DNA of 64,000 bases from Streptomyces albofaciens JCM 4342 (GCF_008634025.1 NZ_PDCM01000001.1:986501-1050500), one strand, 5' to 3'; positions 15,824 to 24,470 are shown, counted from the first letter of the stretch. Numbers and translations: made by a program. Notes: generated by a model not told the origin, from the sequence alone.

Positions 15824-17275
15824 ATGGGGTTGCGCGCGAAGATCGGCATAGCCATCGCCGCCACGGCCGCCGTGGTGGCGGTCCTCGTCGGTGTGCTCGT
15901 CCACAACCGGACCGTGGACGCGCAGTTCGACCTGGCGGCCGAATCGATCGACGGACGGCTGCAGAGTCTGGTGCAGGACCGGGCGGCCGGCGTGGACAGC
16001 GGCCGGGCCATCGTCAACCCGCCGGACCTGCCCGGCCCGCTGGAGGCCGCCGTCCGGCACGGCAAGCGCGGCGTCTACCTCGAACCGGACGGCCCCAAGC
16101 CGCACCTGTGGGCCGCGACCGAGCTGGACGGCGACATCATCGCCCTCAAGCGCCCGTACGTACGCGAGCAGGAGACCCTGCGCAGCCTGGACCGGGTGCT
16201 GTGGATGTCCGGCATCGCGGGCACCGCGCTGGGCTGCGTGGTCGGTCTGCTGGTCGCCCACCGGCTCGGACGGCGGCTGACCGCCTCGGCCGCCACCGCC
16301 CAGCGGATCGCCGAGGGCGACCTGACGGCGCGGCTGCCGCTGGGCGGCAAGGACGAGATAGCCCAGCTGACCAGCGCGGTGAACACCATGGCCGACGCGC
16401 TGGCCGCCCGCCTCCAGGCCGAACGCGACGTGACCGCGAACATCGCCCACGAACTGCGCACCCCCGTCGCCGGGCTGGTCGCGGCGGCCGGCCTGCTGCC
16501 GCCCTCACGGCCCACCGAGCTGGTCCAGGACCGGGCACAGCACGTACGGAGCCTGATGGAGGACGTGCTCGAAGTGGCCCGCCTGGACGCGCGTACCGAG
16601 GAGGCCGACACGGAGCTGCGGCCTCTGGGCGAGCTGGCGCGGCGGACGGTGCGGGCGATGGGGGCGGGGTCCGGGATCGGGTCCGGGGCCGGGGCCGGAG
16701 CCGGGGGCGCGGCGGGCGGTTCCGGCCAGGACGGTGACGGGGGCGTCCGCCGGGCCGTGGAGATCCGCGTGCTCTCCGACGCCCTGGTCGAGACCGACCC
16801 CCGCCGCGTCGAGCGCATCCTCGTCAACCTGATCAGCAACGCGCTGCGGCACGGCGCCGCCCCGGTGACCATCGAGGTCGAGCGCGGCGTCCTGCGCGTC
16901 CGCGACAGCGGCCCCGGCTTTCCGGAGACGCTGCTCGCCCACGGCCCGCAGCGGTTCCGTACGGGCGGCGGCTCGGACGGCCACGGGCTCGGCCTCGGGC
17001 TGACCATCGCGTCCGGCCAGGCGCGGGTGCTCGGCGCCCGGCTGACGTTCGCCAACCCGGAGGGCGGCGGCGCCGAGGCGACGCTGGATCTGAGCGAGGC
17101 GCTGCGTACGGAGGAGGACCCCGAGTCCGGGCGTGGGCCGGAGAGGGCCGGGCCCACGGACGAGAGCTTCGGACGCGGGGGCGGGAAGACGGGCGGCGAC
17201 GGTACGGACCGGGCCCGCGACCGGGGCATGGGCCGCGGCCGGGGCCGCGATCGGACCTCCTCCGACCGCCCCTGA
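15824..17275 (+). CDS. Orphan sensor histidine kinase
   Basis: The 483-residue protein has a membrane helix at about 6-27, an extracytoplasmic sensor of about 95 residues, a second helix at about 127-147, HAMP, HisKA with phosphoacceptor His209 (NIAHELRTP), and an HATPase domain (N-box NLISNALRH, then DSGPGF and GHGLGLGL). A Gly/Ala/Ser-rich insert (about 280-307) separates HisKA from HATPase, and an Arg/Gly-rich tail ends the protein. Both look like simple-sequence expansion. No response regulator gene is adjacent. The upstream neighbour is a lipoprotein, suggesting an envelope-sensing kinase whose regulator is encoded elsewhere. Confidence 0.9.
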   Translation: MGLRAKIGIAIAATAAVVAVLVGVLVHNRTVDAQFDLAAESIDGRLQSLVQDRAAGVDSGRAIVNPPDLPGPLEAAVRHGKRGVYLEPDGPKPHLWAATELDGDIIALKRPYVREQETLRSLDRVLWMSGIAGTALGCVVGLLVAHRLGRRLTASAATAQRIAEGDLTARLPLGGKDEIAQLTSAVNTMADALAARLQAERDVTANIAHELRTPVAGLVAAAGLLPPSRPTELVQDRAQHVRSLMEDVLEVARLDARTEEADTELRPLGELARRTVRAMGAGSGIGSGAGAGAGGAAGGSGQDGDGGVRRAVEIRVLSDALVETDPRRVERILVNLISNALRHGAAPVTIEVERGVLRVRDSGPGFPETLLAHGPQRFRTGGGSDGHGLGLGLTIASGQARVLGARLTFANPEGGGAEATLDLSEALRTEEDPESGRGPERAGPTDESFGRGGGKTGGDGTDRARDRGMGRGRGRDRTSSDRP

Positions 17276-17380
17276 CGTGCGCGCCGCCCCGCCCGCCCCA
17301 AGAGTGGTGTGAGGGCGCCCGGGTCCGGAGAGGCGTCCCGGAGACCGATCCTTACCGAGCAGACCGCTGGAGCCGCCGCA

Positions 17381-17884
17381 ATGGACGAGAACGTGCTGTT
17401 CATGGATCTCACCCACGCCGGTGAGGGCGCGGCGCGGCGCGCGTTGGACGCGCTGCGCCACGAGGACGCGGAGCACCGGATCGTGCTGCGCGGGGCCACG
17501 GTGATCGCCCGGGACGGCGAGGGCAACCTCACCTTCCCCGACAGCGAGGACCACACGGGCACCGCCCGCGGCTTCGCCGTCGGCGGCCTGGTCGGCGGCC
17601 TCGTCGGCCTGCTGGGCGGCCCGCTCGGCGTCATGGTCGGCCTCGGCGCCGGCGGCCTGGTCGGCGGCGCCCGCGACGCCCGACGGGCCAGCGCGGACAA
17701 CGCGGCCGTGGACATGCTGGCCGCGGAGGTCCCGCCGGGCAGCACCGTCCTGGTCGCCGAGATCTCCGAACCGGCCAGGGGCCCGGTGGACGCCGCACTG
17801 GCCGACATCGGCGGCGCGGCCGTCCGCTACCCGGCCGCCGAGGTCCGCAAGCGGGTGGAGGAGGCGATCGCGGAGGGGCGCTGA
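17381..17884 (+). CDS. DUF1269-like membrane-associated protein
   Basis: ATG 17381 has GGAG eight bases upstream. The longer open frame lacks a ribosome site. The 167-residue protein begins ENVLFMDLTHAGEGAARRAL. It has a central Gly-rich hydrophobic hairpin (FAVGGLVGGLVGLLGGPLGV, then MVGLGAGGLVGG) and ends in an alpha/beta domain (GSTVLVAEISEP). This is the layout of DUF1269/DUF6325-type proteins of unknown function, often stress-linked. It follows the kinase gene by about 105 bp. Confidence 0.75.
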   Translation: MDENVLFMDLTHAGEGAARRALDALRHEDAEHRIVLRGATVIARDGEGNLTFPDSEDHTGTARGFAVGGLVGGLVGLLGGPLGVMVGLGAGGLVGGARDARRASADNAAVDMLAAEVPPGSTVLVAEISEPARGPVDAALADIGGAAVRYPAAEVRKRVEEAIAEGR

Positions 17885-17949
17885 GGGCTCGTACGGCTTC
17901 CCGTACGGCCACTTCTACGGCCCTACGGCCTTCCTACACCCCCGCACCG

Positions 17950-18483
17950 CTACACCCCCGCGCCGCTCCCGGCCTCGCGAACGCCCGCACCACGCTGTGC
18001 CCCGACCCCGCCCACCAGCGCCTTCCCCATGCACCGGCTGTCCTCGTACGTCCGGTACAGGCCGAACTTCGGCACCGGCCGGTAGCCGCAGGACGCGTAC
18101 AGCGCCAGGGCCTCGGGCTGTTTGATGCCGGTCTCCAGCACCATCCGGGTGCGGCCCGCCGCGCGGGCGTCCGCCTCCAGGGCCGCCAGGATGCGGCGGG
18201 CCAGCCCGCGCCCGCGGGCCTCCTCGATCACGAACATCCGCTTGATCTCGGCGTCGCCGTCCGCGTACCCCTCGGGGTTGGCGTCCTGGGCGCGCCAGCC
18301 GCCGGTGGCCAGCGGGCGGCCGTTCTCGTACGCGAGCAGGTACGTGCCGTTCGGCGGGCGGAACATCGCCGGGTCGAGCGGGGTCATGTCGCCCTCGCCG
18401 TACCGCCGCGCGTACTCGCGCTGCACCAACCGGTCGAGGGCGACGGCGTCGGCGTGGTCGTAGGGGACGGGACGGATCTCCAT
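17950..18483 (-). CDS. GNAT-family N-acetyltransferase
   Basis: The protein has 177 residues. The acetyl-CoA site motif A reads IKRMFVIEEARGRGLARRIL, followed by LETGIKQPEALALYASCGY, both typical GNAT blocks. The last 25 residues are Gly/Ala-rich. The acceptor cannot be told from sequence. The gene is convergent to the DUF1269 gene and divergent from a small secreted protein, with no operon partner. Confidence 0.9.
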   Translation of the reverse strand: MEIRPVPYDHADAVALDRLVQREYARRYGEGDMTPLDPAMFRPPNGTYLLAYENGRPLATGGWRAQDANPEGYADGDAEIKRMFVIEEARGRGLARRILAALEADARAAGRTRMVLETGIKQPEALALYASCGYRPVPKFGLYRTYEDSRCMGKALVGGVGAQRGAGVREAGSGAGV

Positions 18484-18540
18484 CCGCCGAATCGTACGGA
18501 TGTCCGGCCGCCGGGGCGAGAGTCACAGGTGAGAAGGGGC

Positions 18541-18640
18541 TCGACCACCGACCTCCCCACCGACATCACCCACCGACATCACGCACCGACCTCCCACAGA
18601 CACCACCCACCGCCACCGGCCCGACCACCCCCACCGCCCC
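18541..18640. repeat. Short tandem repeats in the intergenic region
   Basis: CACCGAC recurs four times at 11-13-bp spacing, with a further CACAGAC, in a pyrimidine-rich stretch. It occupies part of the 310-bp gap between the GNAT gene and the small secreted protein gene. The rest of the gap shows no further gene. Confidence 0.55.
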
Positions 18641-18793
18641 TCTACCGGACTCCGCCCCCGCCCTCCCGCCGCATACGGCGGATCGGCGGAGCCAAAGCAC
18701 TCGATGGGGGTGTGTCGGTACGGGATCGGACAGACCGGGCCGACGGCGGGGAACGGCTGCTGCGCCACTGACGCTGAACCGAAGGAGAATGCC

Positions 18794-19114
18794 ATGCGTC
18801 TGCGTCCTGTGCTGGCCACCGCCGCCGCCGTACTCTCGCTGTCCGCCACCGGCCTGACCGGAGCCGCCCTCGCGGCCGACCCCGCGCCGCCGGTCACCTT
18901 CGGCAACACCACGGGAAATGAAGGCACGAGCGGCGAAACCCGCGGCGATCTCGACTACCCCGGCACGATCGGGTGGGGGCACAAGCCGTACCAGCTGCTG
19001 GGTGACCGTGACGGCCGGTACGTGATCACCGCGGTCAACAAGGTCGGCACCGACCGGCTGCCGACCTGCTACCGCGATCTGTACGCGACCCCGTCCTCAT
19101 CGATCTGTCACTGA
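18794..19114 (+). CDS. Small secreted protein of unknown function
   Basis: ATG 18794 follows GAAGGAG and gives 106 residues. The signal peptide (MRLRPVLATAAAVLSLSATG, ending near ALA-AD) leaves a mature peptide of about 75 residues with two cysteines near the end (TCYRDL and SSICH) that could form a disulfide. I do not recognise a family. A hairpin terminator follows at once, so the gene is monocistronic. Confidence 0.8.
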   Translation: MRLRPVLATAAAVLSLSATGLTGAALAADPAPPVTFGNTTGNEGTSGETRGDLDYPGTIGWGHKPYQLLGDRDGRYVITAVNKVGTDRLPTCYRDLYATPSSSICH

Positions 19115-19132
19115 CGGCCGGGGACGGCTCAC

Positions 19133-19165
19133 CGGGTGCCCGGCGCTCACCGCGCCGGGCACCCG
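19133..19165 (+). terminator. Hairpin terminator after the small secreted protein gene
   Basis: A 13-bp perfect stem (19133-19145 with 19153-19165) with a seven-base loop lies 19 bases after the stop codon. There is no T-run. Confidence 0.75.
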
Positions 19166-19243
19166 CGCGCGTAGCGCCGAATCGTCCGGGCCCCCTGCCA
19201 TCGCGTAGGCTGCGCTGCCGCCAGCGCGATGAGGGAGCAAGTA

Positions 19244-20047
19244 GTGCTAACTGTGACAACCGTGAACGTGAACGGCCTGCGCGCCGCGGCCAAGAAAGGC
19301 TTCCTGCCCTGGCTGGCGGAGACCGACGCCGACGTGATCTGCCTCCAGGAAGTGCGCGCCGAGCCGGACCAGCTCCCCGCCGGGGCCCGCGAGCCCGACG
19401 GCTGGCACACGGTGCACGCGCCCGCGGCGGCCAAGGGCCGGGCCGGCGTCTCGCTCTTCACGCGCCGCGAGCCCGAGCGCGTCCAGGTCGGATTCGGGTC
19501 CGCGGAGTTCGACACCGGCGGCCGGTACGTGGAGACCGACCTGCCCGGTGTGACCGTGGCCAGCCTCTACCTCCCCTCCGGCGACGTCGGCACCGAGCGC
19601 CAGGACGAGAAGGAACGCTTCATGGCCGAGTTCCTGCCGTACCTCGCCGCGCTGCGCGAGCGGGCCGCCGCGTCCGGCCGTGAGGTCCTGGTGTGCGGCG
19701 ACTGGAACATCGCCCACCAGGAGGCCGACCTGAAGAACTGGAAGGCCAACCAGAAGAAGGCCGGTTTCCTCCCCGAGGAGCGCGCCTGGCTGACCCGCGT
19801 CCTCGACGAGCACGACGGCGGCTACGTGGACGTGGTCCGCGCCCTCCACCCGGAGACCGAGGGCCCGTACTCCTGGTGGTCCTACCGGGGCCGCGCCTTC
19901 GACAACGACGCGGGGTGGCGCATCGACTACCACATGGCCACCCACGGCCTCGCAGCCCGCGCGGTCAAGGGCTTCGTGGAGCGCGCCGCCTCGTACGACA
20001 CCCGGTGGTCGGACCATGCGCCGGTGACGGTCGTCTACGAGCTCTAG
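19244..20047 (+). CDS. xth: Exodeoxyribonuclease III (AP endonuclease family)
   Basis: GTG 19244 (MLTVTTVNVNGLRAA) has GGGAG at a good distance. An ATG 15 bases earlier overlaps that ribosome site. The 267-residue protein carries the family set of metal and catalytic motifs: NVNGLRAA, CLQEVR, CGDWNIAH, WRIDY and SDHAPV. The enzyme acts at abasic sites in base-excision repair and degrades 3' ends. It is a cytoplasmic housekeeping enzyme, alone on its strand. Confidence 0.95.
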   Translation: MLTVTTVNVNGLRAAAKKGFLPWLAETDADVICLQEVRAEPDQLPAGAREPDGWHTVHAPAAAKGRAGVSLFTRREPERVQVGFGSAEFDTGGRYVETDLPGVTVASLYLPSGDVGTERQDEKERFMAEFLPYLAALRERAAASGREVLVCGDWNIAHQEADLKNWKANQKKAGFLPEERAWLTRVLDEHDGGYVDVVRALHPETEGPYSWWSYRGRAFDNDAGWRIDYHMATHGLAARAVKGFVERAASYDTRWSDHAPVTVVYEL

Positions 20048-20110
20048 ACCGGCCGGAGAGCCTCGCCCAGGCGCGCGATCGAAGTCGTTCCGCCGACGGC
20101 TATGGCCCGG

Positions 20111-20494
20111 TCAGGAGTCGAAGCGGCGGCGTGCCTCTTCGATGTGACCGAGATGCCGGTGCGTCCAGCCGCACATCGCGTCGACCGTGGCGCGCAGGCC
20201 CCGGCCCGGTTCGGTGAGGGTGTATTCGACCTTCGGCGGCACGGTGGGATGCACCTTCCGGTCGACCAGGCCATTGCGTTCCAGCATGCGCAGGTTCTGG
20301 GTGAGCATCTTGTGGCTGACGCCCTCGACTTCGTCGCGCAACTCACTGAAACGCAGGGTGCGCTCGCCGAGCGCCTCGATGATCAGGAGTGCCCACTTGT
20401 TGGCGACGTCCGAGAAGATCTCCCGCGCCAGGGAATCCGCGCGCCTGAGGTCCGTGTCCTCGGGCAGGCCCTTGAGCGCGTCCTTGGCCGCCAT
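20111..20494 (-). CDS. HxlR-family transcriptional regulator
   Basis: The 127-residue winged helix contains the family core ANKWALLIIEAL, LRFSELRDEVEGVSHKMLTQ and LRMLERNGLVDRKVHPTVPP. HxlR proteins typically respond to aldehydes, quinones or redox stress. The gene lies 113 bp downstream of the isochorismatase-like gene on the same strand and could be co-transcribed with it. Confidence 0.92.
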   Translation of the reverse strand: MAAKDALKGLPEDTDLRRADSLAREIFSDVANKWALLIIEALGERTLRFSELRDEVEGVSHKMLTQNLRMLERNGLVDRKVHPTVPPKVEYTLTEPGRGLRATVDAMCGWTHRHLGHIEEARRRFDS

Positions 20495-20607
20495 CAGGTA
20501 CCCCCGTCACGAGAGAGTGCGTTTCCGTCCAGGTCGGCTCTGACTCTCCTACGGTTCCCAAGTAACCGCAAGAAAGCGGACGGAGGGCGTCAGCGCGGGG
20601 CGAGCGC

Positions 20608-21168
20608 CTACTGAGGTGCGAGCGTCTTCAGCCAGTCCTCGACGGTGGGCACGTCCGCCCACTGCGGGAACAGCCGCTCTACGAGCACCTGGTGCAACTC
20701 CGGGTCGGTGTCCAGGCAGGCGTCGGAGAGCACGGTCAGGCCGAAGTCCAGGTCGTTCGCCTGGCAGAGGGTGGACAGGACGACCGCGCTGGTGGCGATG
20801 CCGGTGAGTACGAGGCTGTCGATACCGCGCGCCCGCAGCACCACGTCGAGGTCGCTCCCCGAGAACGCGCTCGCCCGCCGCTTGGTGACCACCACGTCAC
20901 CCGGCCGGGGCGCGACCTCGGGGTGGATCCCGGTGCCCGGGTCGCCCTCGACGAAGAGGCCGGCCTGGGCGATGGCGGCGAGCGGCCTGTTGCGCGTCCC
21001 GACCTCCGGGAAGCCGGGGCGCAGCGCGATGACCACGTAGATCACGGGGATGCCCGCCGCCCGGGCCCCGTCGATCACCCGGCGCAGCCGTGGCAGATAG
21101 CCGGAGCCGTCGTCGGCGATGTCCACGATGGCCCGTTGGACGTCCATCACGAGAAGGGCGCTGCTCAT
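20608..21168 (-). CDS. Isochorismatase-superfamily hydrolase lacking the catalytic cysteine
   Basis: The 186-residue protein starts MSSALLVMDVQRAIVDI, with Asp9 of the catalytic triad and GGAGG upstream. The Lys position is in VVTKRRASAF. Where amidase members have GVATNYCV, this protein has GIATSAVV, so Val replaces the nucleophilic Cys. Isochorismatases such as PhzD also work without that Cys, so the protein may still hydrolyse a vinyl ether or a related substrate. The HxlR gene follows on the same strand. Confidence 0.85.
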   Translation of the reverse strand: MSSALLVMDVQRAIVDIADDGSGYLPRLRRVIDGARAAGIPVIYVVIALRPGFPEVGTRNRPLAAIAQAGLFVEGDPGTGIHPEVAPRPGDVVVTKRRASAFSGSDLDVVLRARGIDSLVLTGIATSAVVLSTLCQANDLDFGLTVLSDACLDTDPELHQVLVERLFPQWADVPTVEDWLKTLAPQ

Positions 21169-21319
21169 GTCGCCTCCGGGCGGGCTCGGTCGGGCGCTGG
21201 TCCGGTCCGGGTGGTGATCGTCGGATCGTACGCGGACGTTCGGATCCTACGCGGACCGGCTCACGCCGATGGCGCGCCCATCCGGCGAGAACGGCGCCGA
21301 GGCGAGCGGCGCGTATGGC

Positions 21320-21529
21320 TCAGCGGGAGAACGCGTCGGCCTTGACGGCGGTGATGAATTCCGTGAAGGAGGGGGTGGGGAAGGTGAGGATCGGGCCCTG
21401 CGGATTCTTGCTGTCCCGGACGGGGAGGACGCCCGTCGATATGCCCGTAGTCGGCGACCACTCCAGGCAGTTGCCTCCATCCGGATTGCTGTGGCTGGAC
21501 TTGACCCACCGAGTCGGACTGATCTTCAC
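21320..21529 (-). CDS. DUF397 protein
   Basis: The 69 residues show the DUF397 pattern: RWVKSSHSNPDGGNCLEW, then VRDSKNP and FTEFITAVK. Its GTG start overlaps the stop of the XRE gene (GTGA). DUF397 proteins accompany XRE/DUF5753 regulators in Streptomyces whiJ-like loci and are thought to modulate the regulator, in some cases in a toxin-antitoxin-like way. Confidence 0.93.
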   Translation of the reverse strand: MKISPTRWVKSSHSNPDGGNCLEWSPTTGISTGVLPVRDSKNPQGPILTFPTPSFTEFITAVKADAFSR

Positions 21530-22353
21530 GTCAGTTTCTCCATCTGCTCAGTGATCAGACGCGCGCTTTCCCGCGTGGACAACGCGTCGCCGGTGAGTTC
21601 ATCGTAGGCCCGTAGCGCTGCTCGAACGAGGTCCGGATCGTCCAGGATGCCAGCCGTCCGATGGTTCTCCATGCAGACGGACACGTTGTGCTTGGGGGAG
21701 GTGATGAGTGACACCGGACCGTCGATGAACAGGTGGGCAGGCGCGTCCAGGGGAAGGATCTGCACGCGAACCGTGGGTCGCGATCCGGCGACGAGCAGGG
21801 CTTTCATCTGCCGACGCATGGTCTCGGGAGGGCAGAAGTGACGGCGCAGCACTGACTCGCACAGTACGACGCGAACGTCGGGCGGCATGTCTCCGTCGAA
21901 CAGGGCTTTCCTCGCCATCCGATCGTTCACGAGCGTCGAGACTTCCCTCGCGCTAGCTCGCGGGTAGCCGCCCTCGAACAAGTACCGTGCGTAGTCCGCG
22001 GTCTGGAACAGCCCCGGGACAAGAGTTGGCGACCATTCCCGAATGGCCACGGCCACGCGTTCCATCGCCATGCGCCGCCGGTAGACCGAGGGGAACGACG
22101 CTGCAACTGCTGCCTCGTAGAGCCGCTTGAACTTCCCGTCCGTCGCGAAGACCTCGTCCAGCAGCGGCGGAAGTTCCGGGGGAATCCGCGCCTGGCACGT
22201 CTCCACACGCGAAATGGTGCTCTTGGACGTGCGTACCAGCCTGGCCAGGTGGGCCTGTGTCAGCGGTGCCGGATTGTGCAATTCCCGCGCGCTGCGGCAC
22301 TCCTCGGCGAATTCTCGGCGTGGGTCGTCCGTGCCGTCGGTCTCATCGTCCAC
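21526..22353 (-). CDS. XRE-family regulator with DUF5753 domain (WhiJ-like)
   Basis: The 275-residue protein has an N-terminal helix-turn-helix (LTQAHLARLVRTSKSTISRV, residues about 31-50) and a DUF5753 domain (WSPTLVPGLFQTADYARYLF, VVLCESVLRR and VQILPLDAPAHLFIDGPVSL). Streptomyces carry many such paralogues, among them WhiJ, which affects development. It is translationally coupled to the DUF397 gene and divergent from two small genes, the usual whiJ-type cluster arrangement. The start is a GTG preceded by GGGGGA. Confidence 0.93.
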   Translation of the reverse strand: MDDETDGTDDPRREFAEECRSARELHNPAPLTQAHLARLVRTSKSTISRVETCQARIPPELPPLLDEVFATDGKFKRLYEAAVAASFPSVYRRRMAMERVAVAIREWSPTLVPGLFQTADYARYLFEGGYPRASAREVSTLVNDRMARKALFDGDMPPDVRVVLCESVLRRHFCPPETMRRQMKALLVAGSRPTVRVQILPLDAPAHLFIDGPVSLITSPKHNVSVCMENHRTAGILDDPDLVRAALRAYDELTGDALSTRESARLITEQMEKLT

Positions 22354-22551
22354 GATTCCCCCGGGATCAAGGTCTGGTCATGGCTCTTGGGCGGCCCGTT
22401 TCCGGTGGTCAGAGGCGTGTGCATATGCCGCTGGTCCCAGCCCTCAGGTTGAGCCCCCGAATCCCCCCAGGCTACTGAGCGTTGCGGCATTCTGTAACCA
22501 ATTGGCCGCACTGAGTGAATGTGCGATTCAGGAACAGACGAAGGACCCCCC

Positions 22552-22746
22552 ATGGGCATCAGCGAAAAGGTCGGAGTGACCGACAAAAGGCAGCCCGCGG
22601 AGCCGGTGCCGGTGCCGGGCTGCGACGTATGCGCCTCCGCGTACGGGGACCGGGAGCCCGCCCGGACCGAAGGGCGCTCGCTCACCGTGCTGAGCTGCAA
22701 CGGCGTCATCGCCGGGCACCCCCACGGGCGGGGAGGCCGGGCATGA
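22552..22746 (+). CDS. Small conserved-type protein of a whiJ-like cluster
   Basis: ATG 22552 (AAGGA six bases upstream) gives 64 residues. CDVCASAYGDRE is a possible half zinc knuckle. The family is not recognised with certainty. Similar short proteins with a CxxC pair accompany XRE/DUF397 loci. The stop overlaps the next start (ATGA), so the two are co-translated. Confidence 0.7.
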   Translation: MGISEKVGVTDKRQPAEPVPVPGCDVCASAYGDREPARTEGRSLTVLSCNGVIAGHPHGRGGRA

Positions 22747-23003
22747 CGATCTCGCCCCGGACGTACGAGGGCGCCATGGAGTGCCAGGGGTGCCTGGAGT
22801 TGGCGCGCGCCTTGGTGGCCGCTCTGAAGGCGGGCGACCAGTCCAAGGCCACGGACTGCCAAGTCCTGATCCGCCGACACCCCGATCATCCGGCGCTTCC
22901 GCCCGGTCACGGGCCCGACCCGCGGTTCGGGCCGACTGCCACGCCGGACGGTGAGCGGGTTCAGCTGGACGAGGGCGAGACGGGAAGGGGGGACATCCGG
23001 TGA
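22743..23003 (+). CDS. Small protein with CxxC motif, partner of the preceding gene
   Basis: The 86 residues start MTISPRTYEGAMECQGCLEL. They include CQGC and a later Cys, a short helical region (LARALVAALKAGDQSKATDC) and a Pro-rich tail. Expression is coupled to the upstream 64-residue gene through ATGA. The pair is divergent from the XRE/DUF397 genes across a 198-bp gap that probably holds both promoters. Function unknown. Confidence 0.7.
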   Translation: MTISPRTYEGAMECQGCLELARALVAALKAGDQSKATDCQVLIRRHPDHPALPPGHGPDPRFGPTATPDGERVQLDEGETGRGDIR

Positions 23004-23118
23004 CAAGCGACGAATTGGGTGGCGCCGGGGAAGGCCGGGCTCTTCCTATACAGTGATCGACTGCAATCAGCAGTAACGGGTGGGCCGTTATGGGCCCGCC
23101 ATTTGAACGGGGAGTTCC

Positions 23119-23403
23119 ATGCGTCGTCTCACCACCTTCGCCGTGTCCGCCGCCATCGCCGGCGGCGTGCTGTTCTCGGCCGTTCCCGCGCAGGCCGCCG
23201 TGTCGGCCAAGGGGAAGGTCACCTGCCACATCGAGCAGATGGACGCGCAGGTCAAGGAGCACCAGTACAAGGCGGCCAAGCTGGACCGCGCCGGCAAGCA
23301 CCAGGCGGCCAAGAAGGAGCGTGCGAAGGCGCGGTCGATCCAGAAGCGGATCCAGCAGTGCATCGACGCCGAGAAGAACAACCCCGGTCCGTTCGGCAAG
23401 TAA
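23119..23403 (+). CDS. Small secreted, Lys-rich helical protein
   Basis: A good GGGGAG site precedes the ATG. Residues 1-27 are a signal peptide (ending AQA-AV). The mature part of about 67 residues is rich in Lys, Ala and Gln, probably helical, with two cysteines (TCHIE and QQCID) that may pair. I know no function. A strong hairpin follows. Confidence 0.8.
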   Translation: MRRLTTFAVSAAIAGGVLFSAVPAQAAVSAKGKVTCHIEQMDAQVKEHQYKAAKLDRAGKHQAAKKERAKARSIQKRIQQCIDAEKNNPGPFGK

Positions 23404-23457
23404 GGCCGGAGACCGGATCACTTCGGGATGGGCCGGCAGCCGGCCCCGTGAGTGACC

Positions 23458-23499
23458 GAGCCCCCGCCGGGCGACCTACCCTTCGCCCGGCGGGGGCTC
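23458..23499. terminator. Bidirectional terminator containing the last codons of the MerR gene
   Basis: A perfect 16-bp stem (23458-23473 with 23484-23499) with a ten-base loop serves the converging genes. The MerR stop codon (23476-23478) lies in the loop and its last codons form one arm. Confidence 0.85.
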
Positions 23500-24339
23500 A
23501 CTCGTGTCCGCCGCCGGCTCCTCGCCCCGCTCCCGGTGCCACGCCTCCAGTTCCGCGCGGACCCGGCGGTCCATCGCCATGGAGAGTTCCGCGTCGACGA
23601 TGCCCTTGGAGATGGGGCGGAGCTTTTCGACGGTCTGGGTGATGCGGGCGACCTCGGTGGGGTCCAGGGGTTCGCCGGCGGCGGCCCGGGTGAGGACGTC
23701 GGAGAGGACGTGGGTGCGGATCACCGAGATGAACAGGTCGGCCATGGCGTCCGCGTGGGCGCGGACCTCGCGGCCGGCTGCCAGGACGGCGGCCAGGGGG
23801 ACGCCGTTGGCGACGAGTTCGGTGGAGGCGTCGAGCAGGCGGCGGCTGATGTGGACGAACTCGTCGCCGTCCACGGCCAGGTAGCCGATGTCCAGGGAGG
23901 CGGAGAGGTTTTCCGGGGTGACGTCGTCCTTGAAGTGGTCGGCGAGTTCCTCGGGGGTGAGGCGTACGGGGGTTTCCTCGGACCAGGGGGCGACGAGCGT
24001 GCTCTCCAGGCCGAGGAGTTCGCCGACGTCGCGGCCGTTGTCGAAGGCGGAGAGCAGTTCGGCGATGCCGCCCAGGGTGTGGCCGCGGTCGAGCAGGCCC
24101 GCGATGGTGCGGAGCCGGGCCAGGTGGTGTTCGTTGTACCAGGCGATCCGGCCTTCGCGGCGCGGTGGCGGGATGAGCTTGCGCTCGCGGTAGAAGCGCA
24201 GGGTGCGGACGGTGATCCCGGCCTCTCTGGCCAGGTCGGCCATGCGGAATTCGCGGGGACCGGGGGTGGGGGCGGGGCCGGGGTCGGGGGTGCCGGAGTC
24301 GGCGGGAGGTCCGGGATCGCCGTGCGTCTTCTCTGCCAC
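23476..24339 (-). CDS. MerR-family regulator, likely controller of the divergent oxygenase operon
   Basis: The 287-residue protein has a Pro-rich leader and then a MerR winged helix (FRMADLAREAGITVRTLRFY, with WYNEHHLARL). The long C-terminal domain includes LTPEELADHFKDDVTPENLS and VIRTHVLSDVLTRAAAGEP, which I do not match to a known ligand fold. It starts at GTG 24339, 180 bp from the divergent monooxygenase operon. A palindrome lies between the two and makes it the candidate regulator. Confidence 0.88.
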   Translation of the reverse strand: MAEKTHGDPGPPADSGTPDPGPAPTPGPREFRMADLAREAGITVRTLRFYRERKLIPPPRREGRIAWYNEHHLARLRTIAGLLDRGHTLGGIAELLSAFDNGRDVGELLGLESTLVAPWSEETPVRLTPEELADHFKDDVTPENLSASLDIGYLAVDGDEFVHISRRLLDASTELVANGVPLAAVLAAGREVRAHADAMADLFISVIRTHVLSDVLTRAAAGEPLDPTEVARITQTVEKLRPISKGIVDAELSMAMDRRVRAELEAWHRERGEEPAADTSEPPPGEG

Positions 24340-24444
24340 GGGTTCACCCTATGTCGCCCCACCCGGCCCCGGCCGAGGTGCAACCAGCGGTAACTTCCCG
24401 CCGCCTACCCCCTACCGCTCGGTACGTCCGTGTCCTACCCTCCA

Positions 24445-24470
24445 ATCGTGCCAGTGATTGCTGGCGCGAT
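24445..24470. promoter_or_regulatory. Palindrome in the MerR/monooxygenase divergent promoter
   Basis: ATCGTGCCAG (24445-24454) and CTGGCGCGAT (24461-24470) form ten-base arms with nine matches around a six-base spacer. The site is 50 bp upstream of the monooxygenase start and is a likely operator. Confidence 0.6.
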
